From contig NJPS01000046.1 of NCBI GenBank assembly GCA_002946415.1, positions 1,674,001 through 1,738,000 on the forward strand: a stretch of DNA of 64,000 nucleotides. Reading direction: 5' to 3'. The number at the start of each line of letters is the position of its first letter. Position 1 is the first letter of the stretch. This document shows, one piece after another, positions 21,733 to 31,830 of the stretch. This stretch comes from Rutstroemia sp. NJR-2017a BVV2. Taxonomy: Eukaryota; Ascomycota; Leotiomycetes; Helotiales; Rutstroemiaceae. Under the pieces are notes generated by a model. It searched no databases, was not told the origin of the DNA, and saw only the letters and a program-made list of their open reading frames with translations. A program made the translations under genes and the position numbers.

Positions 21733-24137
21733 TCACCTCAGTCGGCTCAGATATATGCTTCTCAAGTCTCTCCAAAACATAGAAAGTATGCGAAACGAAA
21801 CATTGTCAAAGTTTCCTCGTACAACAAGCGTTCCCCGGTTGTTTTCCGAGTGCATGATATTCGCAAGTGTAGAATGATCTGCCATCTTAACATCAAACTT
21901 AGTGTTATCCATCACCATATCCGGGATAGTACCAGATATCTCCATATTTGGCCTGCGCACTTTGTCAGAAGTCACCATTTTGTCAGCGATGTACTCGTCA
22001 AAACGCTTGAGCATGTCTTGAATCATCGTTTGTGCCACAGTATCCGGTGGGTTTTGTGATTGAATCGTTATCTCAGTGAAGATGTTTCCTCGAACGCTTA
22101 GGGTGGATTGGGGAGTTGAAAAGGCATAGTCGCCTACGTCCGTAATCGGCATCACGATGTCGGTGATGTCTCGTTCGTACTTGGTCAGTTCGTATACGAG
22201 TGCTTCGTAGGAATTATTAAAATCATCAAAGATGGATATATTTACGCTGAGAGTAGCACTTTTCTCCGCCCCGTTGGTGGGCATATCCGTAAATGTCATA
22301 GAGATCAAAGTAGCGCCCACTGTGGTCTTGATTTCAAAAACATCCGCTTGATTTTTCAGAGTTGTTTCTTTGATGAGGAGAGGCACGATACTGGATGTAT
22401 TGAGCGAGGCATCGTTGTAGACGGCTTATATCACTTGATTGTTGCACCCCGTGGAAATAGCCTTTTCGATCTGCTTGCGCAGTCGAGTTGGAACAGGAAT
22501 GAAAGGTGCTTGTTTCATACGTGGCCTTAGAATGCCTCTCGTATCGTAAACGCCAATTCTGGCTATATCTGGACCACGGTCTGTTATTTTACCGAATTCA
22601 TTGTTGGTAACTACACCCAGCTAGAACCGCTTATGAGTATAAATCAGTGGCTGAGTTCTCTTACAGCATTGTGCTTCGGCAAAAGTTCCCCCATCGACAT
22701 ACGAACCGAGATTCTCGGGCGGAAATTTCCCGAAAATATGGGAAGCTCCGTACTCGTCCCGTTTGTGTGTGCGTAACTCAGGCTGACATGTTTGCTGATT
22801 TGGTACAGGTATACCCCAAGCAAGATCGACAACTTTTTCGTGATCTTGAAGCCAAGGGACCTCTAACCAAGCTCTGGCATGCATTGGCTGCATCTTATCG
22901 GCATCAGTCTCAAACGGCTTCGCTCCTTCCAAAACAAAACAGTCAGTCTAAGTTGCTTTCTACATCTCTCATTTGAGCCCAAAGCAGCTTACCAGTAGCA
23001 AAAAACCACGGATTGTTGATTCCCGGCGGACAAGATGCCGCAGGAATGGTCTGATCAGTAATCCCGAATGGCATACCTGGCTGAATCTTGCCAAACGGTG
23101 ATTTGCATATCCAAATGGTGTCCAAGAGCGCAGTATTCTCCGCATCCACAAGCAACGCACAACCAAGCTGCGTCAGAGCAGCTATATCAAAAGAGTTCAC
23201 AAGACATTTTTCCAGCGTTGGGGTACCATCAAAGGGCACCAATCGAGCGAAGCGTGACCATGTAAATGATCCTCCGCAGCAGCCCGTCTCAAATGATGAT
23301 TTTCCAGAGAACAGATTGTACGCGAGCTTCGTGGCGTGCAAACGGGCGTTGATATGCTTGAGCCACCAATCTAGATAATCGCCGGCATATTTGCTCGCGT
23401 CTCTAAGTTCTACAGGAGTTGAGAGAAAGAGTCGGAGTAGGTCGATGGGGTATGACCCAGCTAGATCAATCCCAGTTCTGAGGAATGAACCTCCGATTGT
23501 ATTTGCGCTTGTCAGTGCTGGTCCGTGAAGCCACGCGAATTCTAGTCTGGTTGAAGTGGTGCCGACGATTTCTATGAGAGTTAGTCTCGGGTCGACTTCC
23601 AAACATGTTTGAAGAATGATATTACCTTGTTTAGTTACCTCGTGCACAATCTTCCATTCAAAGTCACCCGCAAGGCGGAATGGCAAGGGACACATCTTGT
23701 CTGTGAACTGTGCTGGTACGGTGAATTCTTCTGCCGTGAAATGATTTGGTCTCATCTTGAGGTGGGTTCTTGGGCGGAGGTATCTCTGTCCACGCTTTGC
23801 TCGAAATAGTACATGTTTTCTCCTGAGTTCCTTTCGGGCAGCCGACTAGTCTATAGATTCCCGGCCCACGAGGTAGTGTTGGAGGATAGGTACAGGTGCC
23901 TGAGACTTTAAATTGAGGAATTGGATATTCTGTGGTGGGTTCTGCGGCGATTTTGAGTGCTACTGGATTGATTGAGCCCGAAGGCCCTTCTGGTATGGTG
24001 GAAGCATCTGATTCTGTCCAGGCTGTGAATATAACACCAGGTTGATTGATCTGACCCTGTCTCTTCGATATTGCAAGCTGAGAGCTTGCTTCAACCACGA
24101 GACTTTTCAGTGGTGCTAACGGATTTGGATTTGCCAT
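21733..24137 (-). pseudogene. unknown fungal gene with a frameshift and an in-frame stop
   Basis: Coding signal runs the whole length on the minus strand. Segment 1 starts at ATG 24137 (MANPNPLAPLKSL) and runs to about 23760. There the frame shifts by one base with no usable intron, and the signal continues as MRPNHFTAEEFTVPAQF. Likely introns are 23572-23625 (in frame), 22926-22992 and 22611-22664, all with good splice sites and matching phase. After the last one the frame reads through a TAA at 22426-22428 and then stays coding (AVYNDASLNTSSIVPLLIKE...) to the stop at 21733. The product would be about 730 residues, Cys-containing, without membrane segments or a domain I recognise. The TAA could be CAA with C changed to T. 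Two genes, or an assembly error, are alternatives. Confidence 0.5.
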
Positions 24138-24557
24138 TGCTTGACCTTCTTTGATTTCTTCTTAATGGAGAATACCAAGTAAACAAAAGTTACAAAAAGG
24201 ACTTAGTTACAAGTGTTTGAACTGAATGATGTTGGGGCAGACGCTGCAAGTGCAGCAAGTCTATGATATGATCATATGGAATTCTGCTTACTGCATTATT
24301 ACCTACGCGGCACATTCACGAATATCAGCATTCATGGAAAACTAAAGTTTGCTATGGAGCACGAAAGGGCAAGTGATCAGATCTGTTAACCTATGGGGCA
24401 TTCCCGCCAGTGCACATTTCACTTTCGGAGATGACAATTGAATCAATTGAGGGGAAAATCAAGTGTGAAACCCCGTTAGAACTGACAGCTTAAGTCTTCA
24501 AGCCTCTATCACACATTCAATGCTGTGTCTACGCTGCGAACCTACCCACCGGGCTGA

Positions 24558-24718
24558 GTACCAACGGGTGGGTTATTATAACCAGTGGGTACCCATTGGG
24601 GTGGGGGTGGACCGTTGGCTGTGCGGGAACTCCGAATCTGGTACGTGCCACCCCTACCTGGGCTGCAGGGCGGGTCGTGGAGGTGGCTTGAAGAGATGGA
24701 AGACCCACCCATCGGTAC
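24558..24718. mobile_element. possible MITE-like element bounded by a 16-bp inverted repeat
   Basis: GTACCAACGGGTGGGT at 24558-24573 is matched at 14 of 16 positions by the reverse complement of 24703-24718; the two differences are transitions. The interior is rich in GGGTACCCA, CCCACC and GGTGGGG motifs, unlike the AT-rich surroundings. GGGTACCC-rich ends remind me of some fungal hAT elements, but I see no target-site duplication and no transposase. The true ends could lie a few bases outside. Confidence 0.4.
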
Positions 24719-25110
24719 CCATCGAGTAGCCTAGCTGTGTCGATCGATAGATAGACCAGAAAGTAGCGAGCTGTATTGTATCAGAGTCTGGACTCAATGC
24801 GGGCTTATTCCTTCTTGGGCCGCCAGCAGGGCGCAGATTATGGCAGCTGAGCAGCCTGAGCCCCAGCGGCTCCCATCTGTTGCGGGGGTGCTAGCGCGGA
24901 CGTTGATGCCGGCAATGTATGAACGAAGGAACCATTACTACTTCGTAGCAGCGCGAGGCATGCTGTCCACGTCGAAGCGCTGCGAGTGCTGGACTGCAAA
25001 TCGACCGAGATATCAATCCGCGGAATATAATGCTTATCAACTCGCTATAGGTCAGGATAATTTGTTTTTCATTAAACTACAAGTGAAGGTTTCGGTCGAT
25101 GAGGGGAAAT

Positions 25111-25250
25111 GTTTAGCGCTTATTTCATCGAATGTCCTGTTTTGAATTAATGATATCATCGATGTACCCTGCGATGTTTAGTTTCGAGTGCATTTGGGCT
25201 GTATTCTTGATCTTACTTACAAAAACATATAACGACTAGGTTATAGATAG
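25111..25250. repeat. diverged direct repeat, copy 1
   Basis: It starts GTTTAGCGCTTATTTC and contains CCTGTTTTGAATTAA; about 117 bp on it has AACGACTAGGTTATAGAT. The same blocks, in the same order and spacing, recur in copy 2 at 25389-25535, while the middle parts are only weakly similar. Confidence 0.55.
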
Positions 25251-25388
25251 ACAATATAAGGTTTAGTGCATCTACATTCTGCTTACTCTATTTAGGAGTT
25301 GATCCCGGTGGCTAGCGACTGTAACCTTAGTTAGCCTGTACTAATAAGCACTATATTCCTCAAGATCTTGACCGCAAATCTAGGACTG

Positions 25389-25535
25389 CTTAAGCGCTTA
25401 TTCTACGGAATATCCTGTCTTGAATCAACTATCCCGTAGTCTCTACGACCTAGAACGTTGAATCTCGGATGGAGCGACGTTGTAGTCCTTGCTTCAATTC
25501 AAGAGGATATGACGACTAGATTACAGATATGGCTA
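25389..25535. repeat. diverged direct repeat, copy 2
   Basis: TTAAGCGCTTATTCTACG, then CCTGTCTTGAATCAA, and about 119 bp on ATGACGACTAGATTACAGAT, collinear with copy 1. Several differences between the copies are C/T or G/A transitions (GTTTTGAATTAA against GTCTTGAATCAA). Confidence 0.55.
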
Positions 25536-26021
25536 TTGAAATTCAAGCTGAATGGTTTATTGACAGCTGAGAAAGTCATTTCTCTGTCTGTATGCTGCAT
25601 TGGGTTTCCCAATATCGATCACCGTGTGTAGCTTCTAAGACTCCCAATAGTCTGGTGACTGTGACTCTGTGAGCCAAGTATCTGGAACTTGAAGCAATAG
25701 GGGCTGGAACTTTGAAGCTGAGAATACGCTACCAATGAATTTGAAGGATTTTGACACTGCACATCACACGCTTTCGAAATGGAGAACAGGGTTGGTGGAC
25801 AGGAGTCGAAGACAGTCGACATAGGGACAAGGCTGGTGACTTCCACGAGGTGAACGGTGAACCTATCCATATGAACAAGATCTTGAGAAAGATGAGGATG
25901 AGCCAAAAAGTATAAAGAGAGGGTGATTTCCAAACGACAGAAACCAAACTCAAATCCTCAGCATCTCATTCCCACTTCCAACATCTCGCAAAGCAACAAA
26001 AGCCACACCATCTTGATCAAA

Positions 26022-26813
26022 ATGGCCCCACTCACTCTGAACCTCAACATCAAGCATCTGATGAATGATAATAAGACATTCTTCATCTTCCAAGAACGCC
26101 CCAAGGTCGAGGACGGTCCTTCCAGTGAGATCTTTACCAATGTCTTCTCCGCCAATCCTGCCATCACCGGTGCTCCCGATGGCTCCCGGGTTGTGAGCTT
26201 CACGTGGCAGACGCAGTACTACGCCGTGATTGGCACCGTCACGGGTGATGATGGGAATGTTGTTAAGACTGCTGGCTCGAAGAAGGTCACGCTTGGTCCC
26301 AAAGGTTCCGTCACTTATATGACGGGGAAAGATGACAGTGCAAACTGGGGACCCGATCCAGACAAGTCTGACTTCAGCGGAAACAATGGGTTTAAGTTCA
26401 TCACTGATGACTTGTTCGAGGTCAGAGGTAAAAGTAAGTTTTTCCGAAGATACGCGGTTTTATATTCAATCATTTGTTAACACTGAATCCAACAACTAGA
26501 TAATCCATACATCGGTGTCAGAGCCTATAACCCAAAGCAAAAAGAAATCACCCCATTGCAGACATTCAAAGCCGTGCCGTCTCTGGGAACACGCTTCTAT
26601 CCAAAATCGACTTATTATGTCACGGTCGGCAAATACGCGGCTGGTCAGTTCGTGGACACGAAGGATGTTGGCAAGTGGATGAAGATCGACTACCAGAACG
26701 CTCAGGGTGATAGGACTGCTAACTTGGTCTATGATACTCATGGGAATTGGGCAGAGGATACCGATAAGCCAAGCTCGGATGGTATCACCTTTGAGGCGGG
26801 CCCGGTTGCATAA
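26022..26813 (+). CDS. unknown soluble protein, 241 aa
   Basis: Two exons are predicted, 26022-26433 and 26500-26813, with a 66-nt intron (GTAAGT...ACTAG, phase 1). The start at 26022 (MAPLTLNLNIKHL) follows an A-rich leader ending CAAA, a good fungal context. There is no signal peptide or membrane segment. The protein is Gly/Asp/Lys-rich and beta-strand-like, with aromatic clusters (VVSFTWQTQYYAVIGTV, RFYPKSTYYVTVGKY). I do not recognise the family. It looks intact, with ordinary codon use, and lies between two minus-strand unknown genes in a repeat-bearing stretch, so it may be lineage-specific. Confidence 0.65.
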
Positions 26814-27633
26814 AGGAGTCCTTTGAAGACCACCGCAGAAGGCAACTTCTGTTTCTGGTGTCGATGGAAAGCCTCGCAACAGGTGAACTTGAATTTAGTT
26901 GGATTATCTTGGATAAAGCTCTATGGTCATTGGTAAAAAGATAAGGAGTAGATGATTAGTTCTATCGAGTCTGTTTCTTCTCGCCTTCGCATCGAGTCAT
27001 ATATAATATTTGTGAGAATATGGAAGTGAGTCGTGACTGGCTGACTGGTTACGAGTTCATACTTTCAGTATTTGCATACGCCCTCCTATAATGTTACATG
27101 TTTGATTGTTGAGGATATACTCGAGTAATGAGTAGCATTGAGTAGGCTACAAGATTCCATACTACAATTTGTCTACAAATTGTATGTAGTTTCAGTTTTA
27201 GTACTATCAATATCAGAAATACACAGAAATACTGGAATGTAATATGCTCCTAACAGTTCAAGGATTGGAAGTTCCTCATTGGACAGTTGTGAAGTATAAT
27301 AATATTCTAGAGCCTGCCGCCTGCGAGTAGCCCTTCGCCCGGCAGACTATAGTCTTCTATCCGTTAGCCCTTTGTCTGATACTAACCTCTTATAGTACTA
27401 GTGAAGTTATGGTAGGAGTTAGGGGAGTTTTGAAAAGATAATTGTGGTACATTCCATGGACGCTTTCAATATTTCAGTATATCTTCAATATTACTAATCT
27501 TGGGAAGTATCTACGTAGGTGAGTGTCATCGAATTCGGAATTTCTATGTACATATGTCGGTAACTGAACCTCAATATTCAGCCACGGTATCACTGACAGT
27601 ATACTTAGTTCTACAATGGGAAGTGAAACCCTC
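26814..27633. other. intergenic, no gene seen
   Basis: Convergent 3' flanks of the 26022 gene and the 28658 gene. AT-rich, without coding signal. Confidence 0.5.
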
Positions 27634-28658
27634 TCAATGGGGGGATTCGAACTGTCGGAATTGAGAACCCGTGAAAAAGAAATCTCGATTCTTTACACCA
27701 TCTGCAAAATCAAGTTTCCCACCTTCTCCAAATTGGATTGGAACATCCGGACCAATAATTTCAGAGGCCTTAGCCACTTTTTGCGCAATACACCACTTGT
27801 CTGGGGCCCGAACGTTGATTAATGTCCCTGGTATCGCTCGCCAAACAATGACGGGACAAACTTTGACGTGCGCAGCCTCGAATAATTTATCGGGGAATGC
27901 TATCCCAACGAAGGGCACTCCTGTTTGTCTTCAATGTTAGCTTCTCAGAGATGTCAGATGAAAAGACAGAAAAGCCAAGGTTTGTGATATGGAACCGTAC
28001 TTTGATCTGAAGACTCAAATGATGAATCGACTATGATTCTCACACACCCGTGTGGCACGGGATTAAGAACACCTTTGTATGTTTTATCGATATCGAGCTT
28101 CTTGTCGAAGGAAGGCTCTGCATCTTCAGGCATTCTCATTATACAAGTGGAGTACTTCTGTGAAGAGTCGATCCTGGCATTGCTCGCTTGCAAGAGTATC
28201 TGATCATTGACGAAATCTCGAAGTAGCAGACCCTTCCGAAGGGGCTCATTGGCGGCACCAGTGACTATCCAGAGATATGTGCTGTCACTCAAGCTCCCCT
28301 CCGGTGCTGCATCTTTGATCACGAAGGTGATCGATCCTGACACCTCTGCTACTTTCTGACTAGCCTTGTAGACGCATGTGAAAACTTCTTCCGGCGTCTC
28401 GGGTAGCTCGAATGTGGGCTTGTCCGGAAATACCGCAAATCGCACTGGTGAGGGTGCGTAGTTCATCACGTATAGTCGTTTATCGTTGTCGGAGCCTTGC
28501 GAAGGAGGTGCTTCTGTGTCAGACATTCTGAATTTCTGATCTAATGGACTCCTCCCACGGACCTTGGCACTCGCAGATGTTGTGATTGAAGATGTGAGGA
28601 GACGGGAAAGGAAGGTAGTTCGAACACCAATCCAAGGAGGAGTGATTAGAGTGAACAT
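27634..28658 (-). CDS. unknown protein, possible mitochondrial presequence
   Basis: Two exons are predicted, 28001-28658 and 27634-27920, with an 80-nt intron (GTACGG...AACAG, GCTAAC branch site, phase 1). Starting at ATG 28658 gives 314 residues. The first 43 (MFTLITPPWIGVRTTFLSRL...) are Ser/Thr/Arg-rich with only one Asp, so they could form a mitochondrial presequence. The internal ATG 28526 (MSDTEAPPSQGSDN) would give a 270-residue cytosolic form. The body is mixed alpha/beta (YVMNYAPSPVRFAVF, YLWIVTGAANEPLRKG, VKVCPVIVWRAIPGTLINV) with no domain I know. It is intact and orphan-like. The choice of start decides its location in the cell and cannot be settled here. Confidence 0.6.
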
Positions 28659-29631
28659 TTTGAAAGTTGCATGAAGCAGGCTTCAAGCAGCATGGCAATG
28701 TTTTGTTCCAGCAAGTTTCTGCATGTAAGCCGTTCAGCTGCCATGCAACGCCATCTCGCTTAGTTGATCTGTCCATGAGGCGCCACAATGCCAAATGCAG
28801 CAGATTCGCCGAGACTAGTCAACGTTGGTACATTCTTAGCTCTGTGCGGGGAGGAGCCGAACGAAAGGAGACCCCAGTCTCACTGGTACTAGTTCCGAAC
28901 GAGGGGTAGTCTTGCCATTTGTGGTACTATCGAGTTTCCCGGTCTACTTCCATCTAGACCACGCCCTCAGCTGCAATACTGTCTCCCGGAACAGTCCATT
29001 ATCATGACCACTTTAATTTAGCTCCAAAAATGCCAGCTGAAAGTGATGGGATTTGGACAAGTCATGCCGAGTGATGCAGTTCTGCGTTTATTGCACTATG
29101 TTTCGGCCATGAGAAACATCTAGAATAGTCGTAAGCTGACAATTCTTTCTGTTTCCTTCTGGTGAGATCACCTTTCCTAAAATAAACCTTCTTCAAAGCA
29201 TCTGGATGTGTATAAAGTACTCCACTGCCGAAAATTGTTCTAATCACCTTCATCGGAGAAGGTCTATGAAGGAAAGTCACAACCATTCTCAGATCGTCTT
29301 ATCTTGGGAAGAGCAACTCTGTGCTATATTTATCACCCTTGTGAGCAGCGTAAGCTAAATGAATACAATAGATTCCACGGCCAACAGAGCCACCACGCCG
29401 AAAACGCAGAACCATGAAGGGAGCACCTTCCCTGAGCCGTCGGCAATGAACGCATGGTTCCAATCTAGGAGCTACGAAGTCATAGAAACGGCCGCGCCCA
29501 TGGCGGCTAGGAAATCTAGGCACAAATAGAGCTCTTGAATTGGTAGGGAAGAAGACAATGATGTCAATGAAGGTTAGCAACAAGCGAAAATAAAAGGGGC
29601 ACCACACCCAGCAAACTGTCGACTTTCTCAG
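28659..29631. other. intergenic, no intact gene seen
   Basis: Upstream flank of the 28658 gene. Open frames are short and domainless. The minus frame at 29299-29607 has a hydrophobic start but no recognisable match. Confidence 0.45.
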
Positions 29632-29880
29632 AAGGTCTACCGCACCTCAATTAGCAATCGAAATCAAGTGCAAAAGAGCCAATGAGACCGCCGCTGCGTT
29701 TGCCACCCGTTTGGTTTAGGCACAGCGACAAGCCCCTAGAGTTGCCATTGAGAATGATAGCTGCGGGGCTTATGGATTTTACACGCGGGCTGGTGAAGTG
29801 GACTTGATCAAGGCATATGATATCATTGTAGCTAAACTTAAAGCTGCAGAATTCACGTCGTTGTATGAAGGTACAATTAT
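29632..29880 (+). pseudogene. coding remnant with an in-frame TAG
   Basis: One plus-strand frame reads APQLAIEIKCKRANE...TRLV, a TAG at 29716-29718, then AQRQAPRVAIEND...GFYTRAGEVDLIKAYDI and IVAKLKAAEF. The composition is protein-like on both sides of the stop, and TAG is one C-to-T change from CAG. I do not recognise the family and see no start or end. It may be chance; it runs into the opposite-strand MFS fragment. Confidence 0.3.
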
Positions 29881-30365
29881 TGTACACCCAAGAATCGACC
29901 CGACAGAGCATTCCAGGGCTGTCCCATACCCTGAAATGCAAACGCCAGGTTCCTCTGGCGCCCGGGAAGAAAGCTATTAGTGGTGAGGCTCACAGCAGTT
30001 GGCAAGCACATCGAAATCGAAACCCCAAGCAAACCGCGAAATATAATGATTTGACCTGCAGAACGACACAGCCCAATGGCCATGCTAAAAATGGCGTAGG
30101 GAAACGCTCCTGTGAGCCAGACTTTCTTCGGACCATCGATATCGCCGGCGCTAGCGAAGATTAGAAGCGTACATACGGTAACTCCGTACACTGATGCTGG
30201 TCATAAGAGAAGTGATTCATCAAAATGAACGTCATGTACCATCGTTGGAAGTGCTGGCTATAAGTACATCCGAGCCCATGGTGTTGAGGAAATTCACGCC
30301 ATTAAGAGTTATTACGATGACTGCTTTGTGCGTATGGCTCATTACATGACGGCCATGAGCTGTGG
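29877..30365 (-). pseudogene. truncated MFS transporter (N-terminal fragment)
   Basis: On the minus strand, the frame VIVITLNGVNFLNTMGS (about 30240-30330) resembles the first helix of drug:H+ antiporter-type MFS proteins. A preserved 50-nt intron (30191-30240, GTACAT...ATCAG, phase 1) leads to VYGVTVCTLLIFASAGDIDGP. The sequence continues with KKVWLTGAFPYAIFSMAIGLCRSAGQ, IIIFRGLLGVSISMCLPTAV and the R-x-x-F-A-F-x-G-M-G-Q block before a stop at 29877. Only about 150 of an expected 450-550 residues are present, and no C-terminal helices follow. The 5' end is not resolved. Similarity is clear to fungal transporters of the aminotriazole-resistance type. Confidence 0.7.
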
Positions 30366-30603
30366 CTACCTATAGTTTCAGCTTTGGAAGAAGCGGGCAT
30401 TCGTTCTGTTGCTTAAATCCTCCGGTCCCGAACATTCAACCCCCAGGGCCCCAACCATGACCGTCTTTCTCTGCCAACAACCCTACGGTCTATGGGGCAT
30501 GGTCTGAAGCAACTACGACTCAGAAATTTAAGAGCGCGTTCCGGTGGCATCTTACTTGGCAGCCACTACGCTCAAGCCGTGGGTTACCATCCGGCGTTTG
30601 TGT

Positions 30604-30623
30604 CCCCCCCCCCCCCCCCCCCC
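30604..30623. repeat. 20-nt poly-C run
   Basis: Twenty consecutive C residues followed by TTTTACT. The length may vary in nature or be a sequencing estimate. It lies between the MFS fragment and an orphan open frame. Confidence 0.9.
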
Positions 30624-30692
30624 TTTTACTAAAAACAACAACTCAGCCGGCCGCTCCGTAACCCGAAAGCACTACGGCTGCTCAACCATTAG

Positions 30693-31049
30693 ATTCAAGA
30701 GAATGACAGTCTCTACGACTTCCTAGCCGGTGTCTTCGTTCCCCCTGCGTGTTTTGATAACGAGCTCGAGGAGGAATTTCAGTACCTGAAACACTGGCGG
30801 TTCAATGGCGACGTAAACGTGCACCAAGACTTGATATATCAAGAGTATCAAGATGGACGGTGGGACAGAGCCTCGATTTATCTCGGTCAAGTATCACTTG
30901 ATACACTGTGCCAATACATGGAGGAACTTGCACCTGATCACATTGCGGATTCTAAGCATACCACGTATTGTGGTGAGAGGCTGCACCGTAACAGAAATTA
31001 TACCCCCGACCAATCGGTGCATTTTTGCACCATTACACCACATGTGTAG
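30693..31049 (+). pseudogene. orphan coding remnant (118 codons, no ATG start)
   Basis: An open frame directly after a TAG at 30690-30692 codes ENDSLYDFLAGVFVPPACF, then DNELEEEFQYLKHWRFNGDV, and a segment with DGRWDRASIYLGQVSLDTL. It ends at TAG 31047-31049. The composition is soluble and protein-like, and acidic in the first half. There is no credible start codon in frame, so it is probably the tail of a degraded gene or an exon whose upstream part is lost. No family is recognised. Confidence 0.35.
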
Positions 31050-31830
31050 CGTAGCATAGGAAACGAGTACGATGAAACCATGGTGCTCGAATCCTTTCGC
31101 TATTTGGAAATACTGCGAGAGATATACTGCCTGGAACTTCCCAGTGACCTATATAAAGGTATATATAGCTAGCATCCGATTCGAATACAGAGCTCCGATA
31201 GACTTATCGTAAATATAAGCCACTCGGAGGTTGTAGCTCTCGCGGATATCCTGCAGCAGTATACATTCCATACGCCCATCGGACTCCGATCCATGTCTTC
31301 CCCTCCGGACTTCGTCTTCTATGCCTTCGGCGCTTCGTACACAAACTGCAACTCATCTCCTCCAACATCTTACCCGCTGTCCCAGATACTTGAAAAAATC
31401 TCGAATTATAACATATGTATAAAAAATGGTGTACAAAATCATAACCAGTTTCCAACCACTATTTTGCAAAGCAGGAAGGATAAATAGACTAATAGCGAAT
31501 TGAACGGCCAGTTAGCGATCGACCCGAGTGCTATTCTTACTCTGGACCCCGCACCCCGCATCCCGTACCGCGCCCGGTCTTAGTACCCCTACACCCCCAC
31601 CAGTTCTCTTTCTGTTCTTCACTTCAGCCACCTTCGGCCCCGCACTACCACTTTCAATATTGTTGTCATGCTCTGGGATTATCGTTCTCCGCAAAACACG
31701 GAGGACTCGATGTGACACTGGGAAAATATCTTGAGTAAGAATTCCTCTGATCCCTATATCAACCGCAACTAAAAGATAAATATCTCAATTCCCAGCACCA
31801 ATTGACCCCGTGCTTACCACACCTCTGAAA
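31050..31830. other. intergenic, upstream of the FAHD gene
   Basis: Probable promoter and 5' UTR of the FAHD1-type gene. No credible coding signal; the short open frames on both strands around 31500-31730 mirror each other. Confidence 0.5.

Larger units (their letters stand above)
24138..26021. other. 1.9-kb accessory intergenic region
   Basis: No intact gene is seen. It holds the MITE-like inverted repeat (24558-24718) and a diverged direct repeat (25111-25250 and 25389-25535). A plus-strand open frame at 24840-25145 lacks any domain and is probably chance. Confidence 0.5.

Noticed and set aside
24840..25145. 101-codon plus-strand frame starting with ATG
   Set aside because: No domain or codon-periodicity signal, it sits in a repeat-bearing gap, and its end lies inside the diverged repeat.
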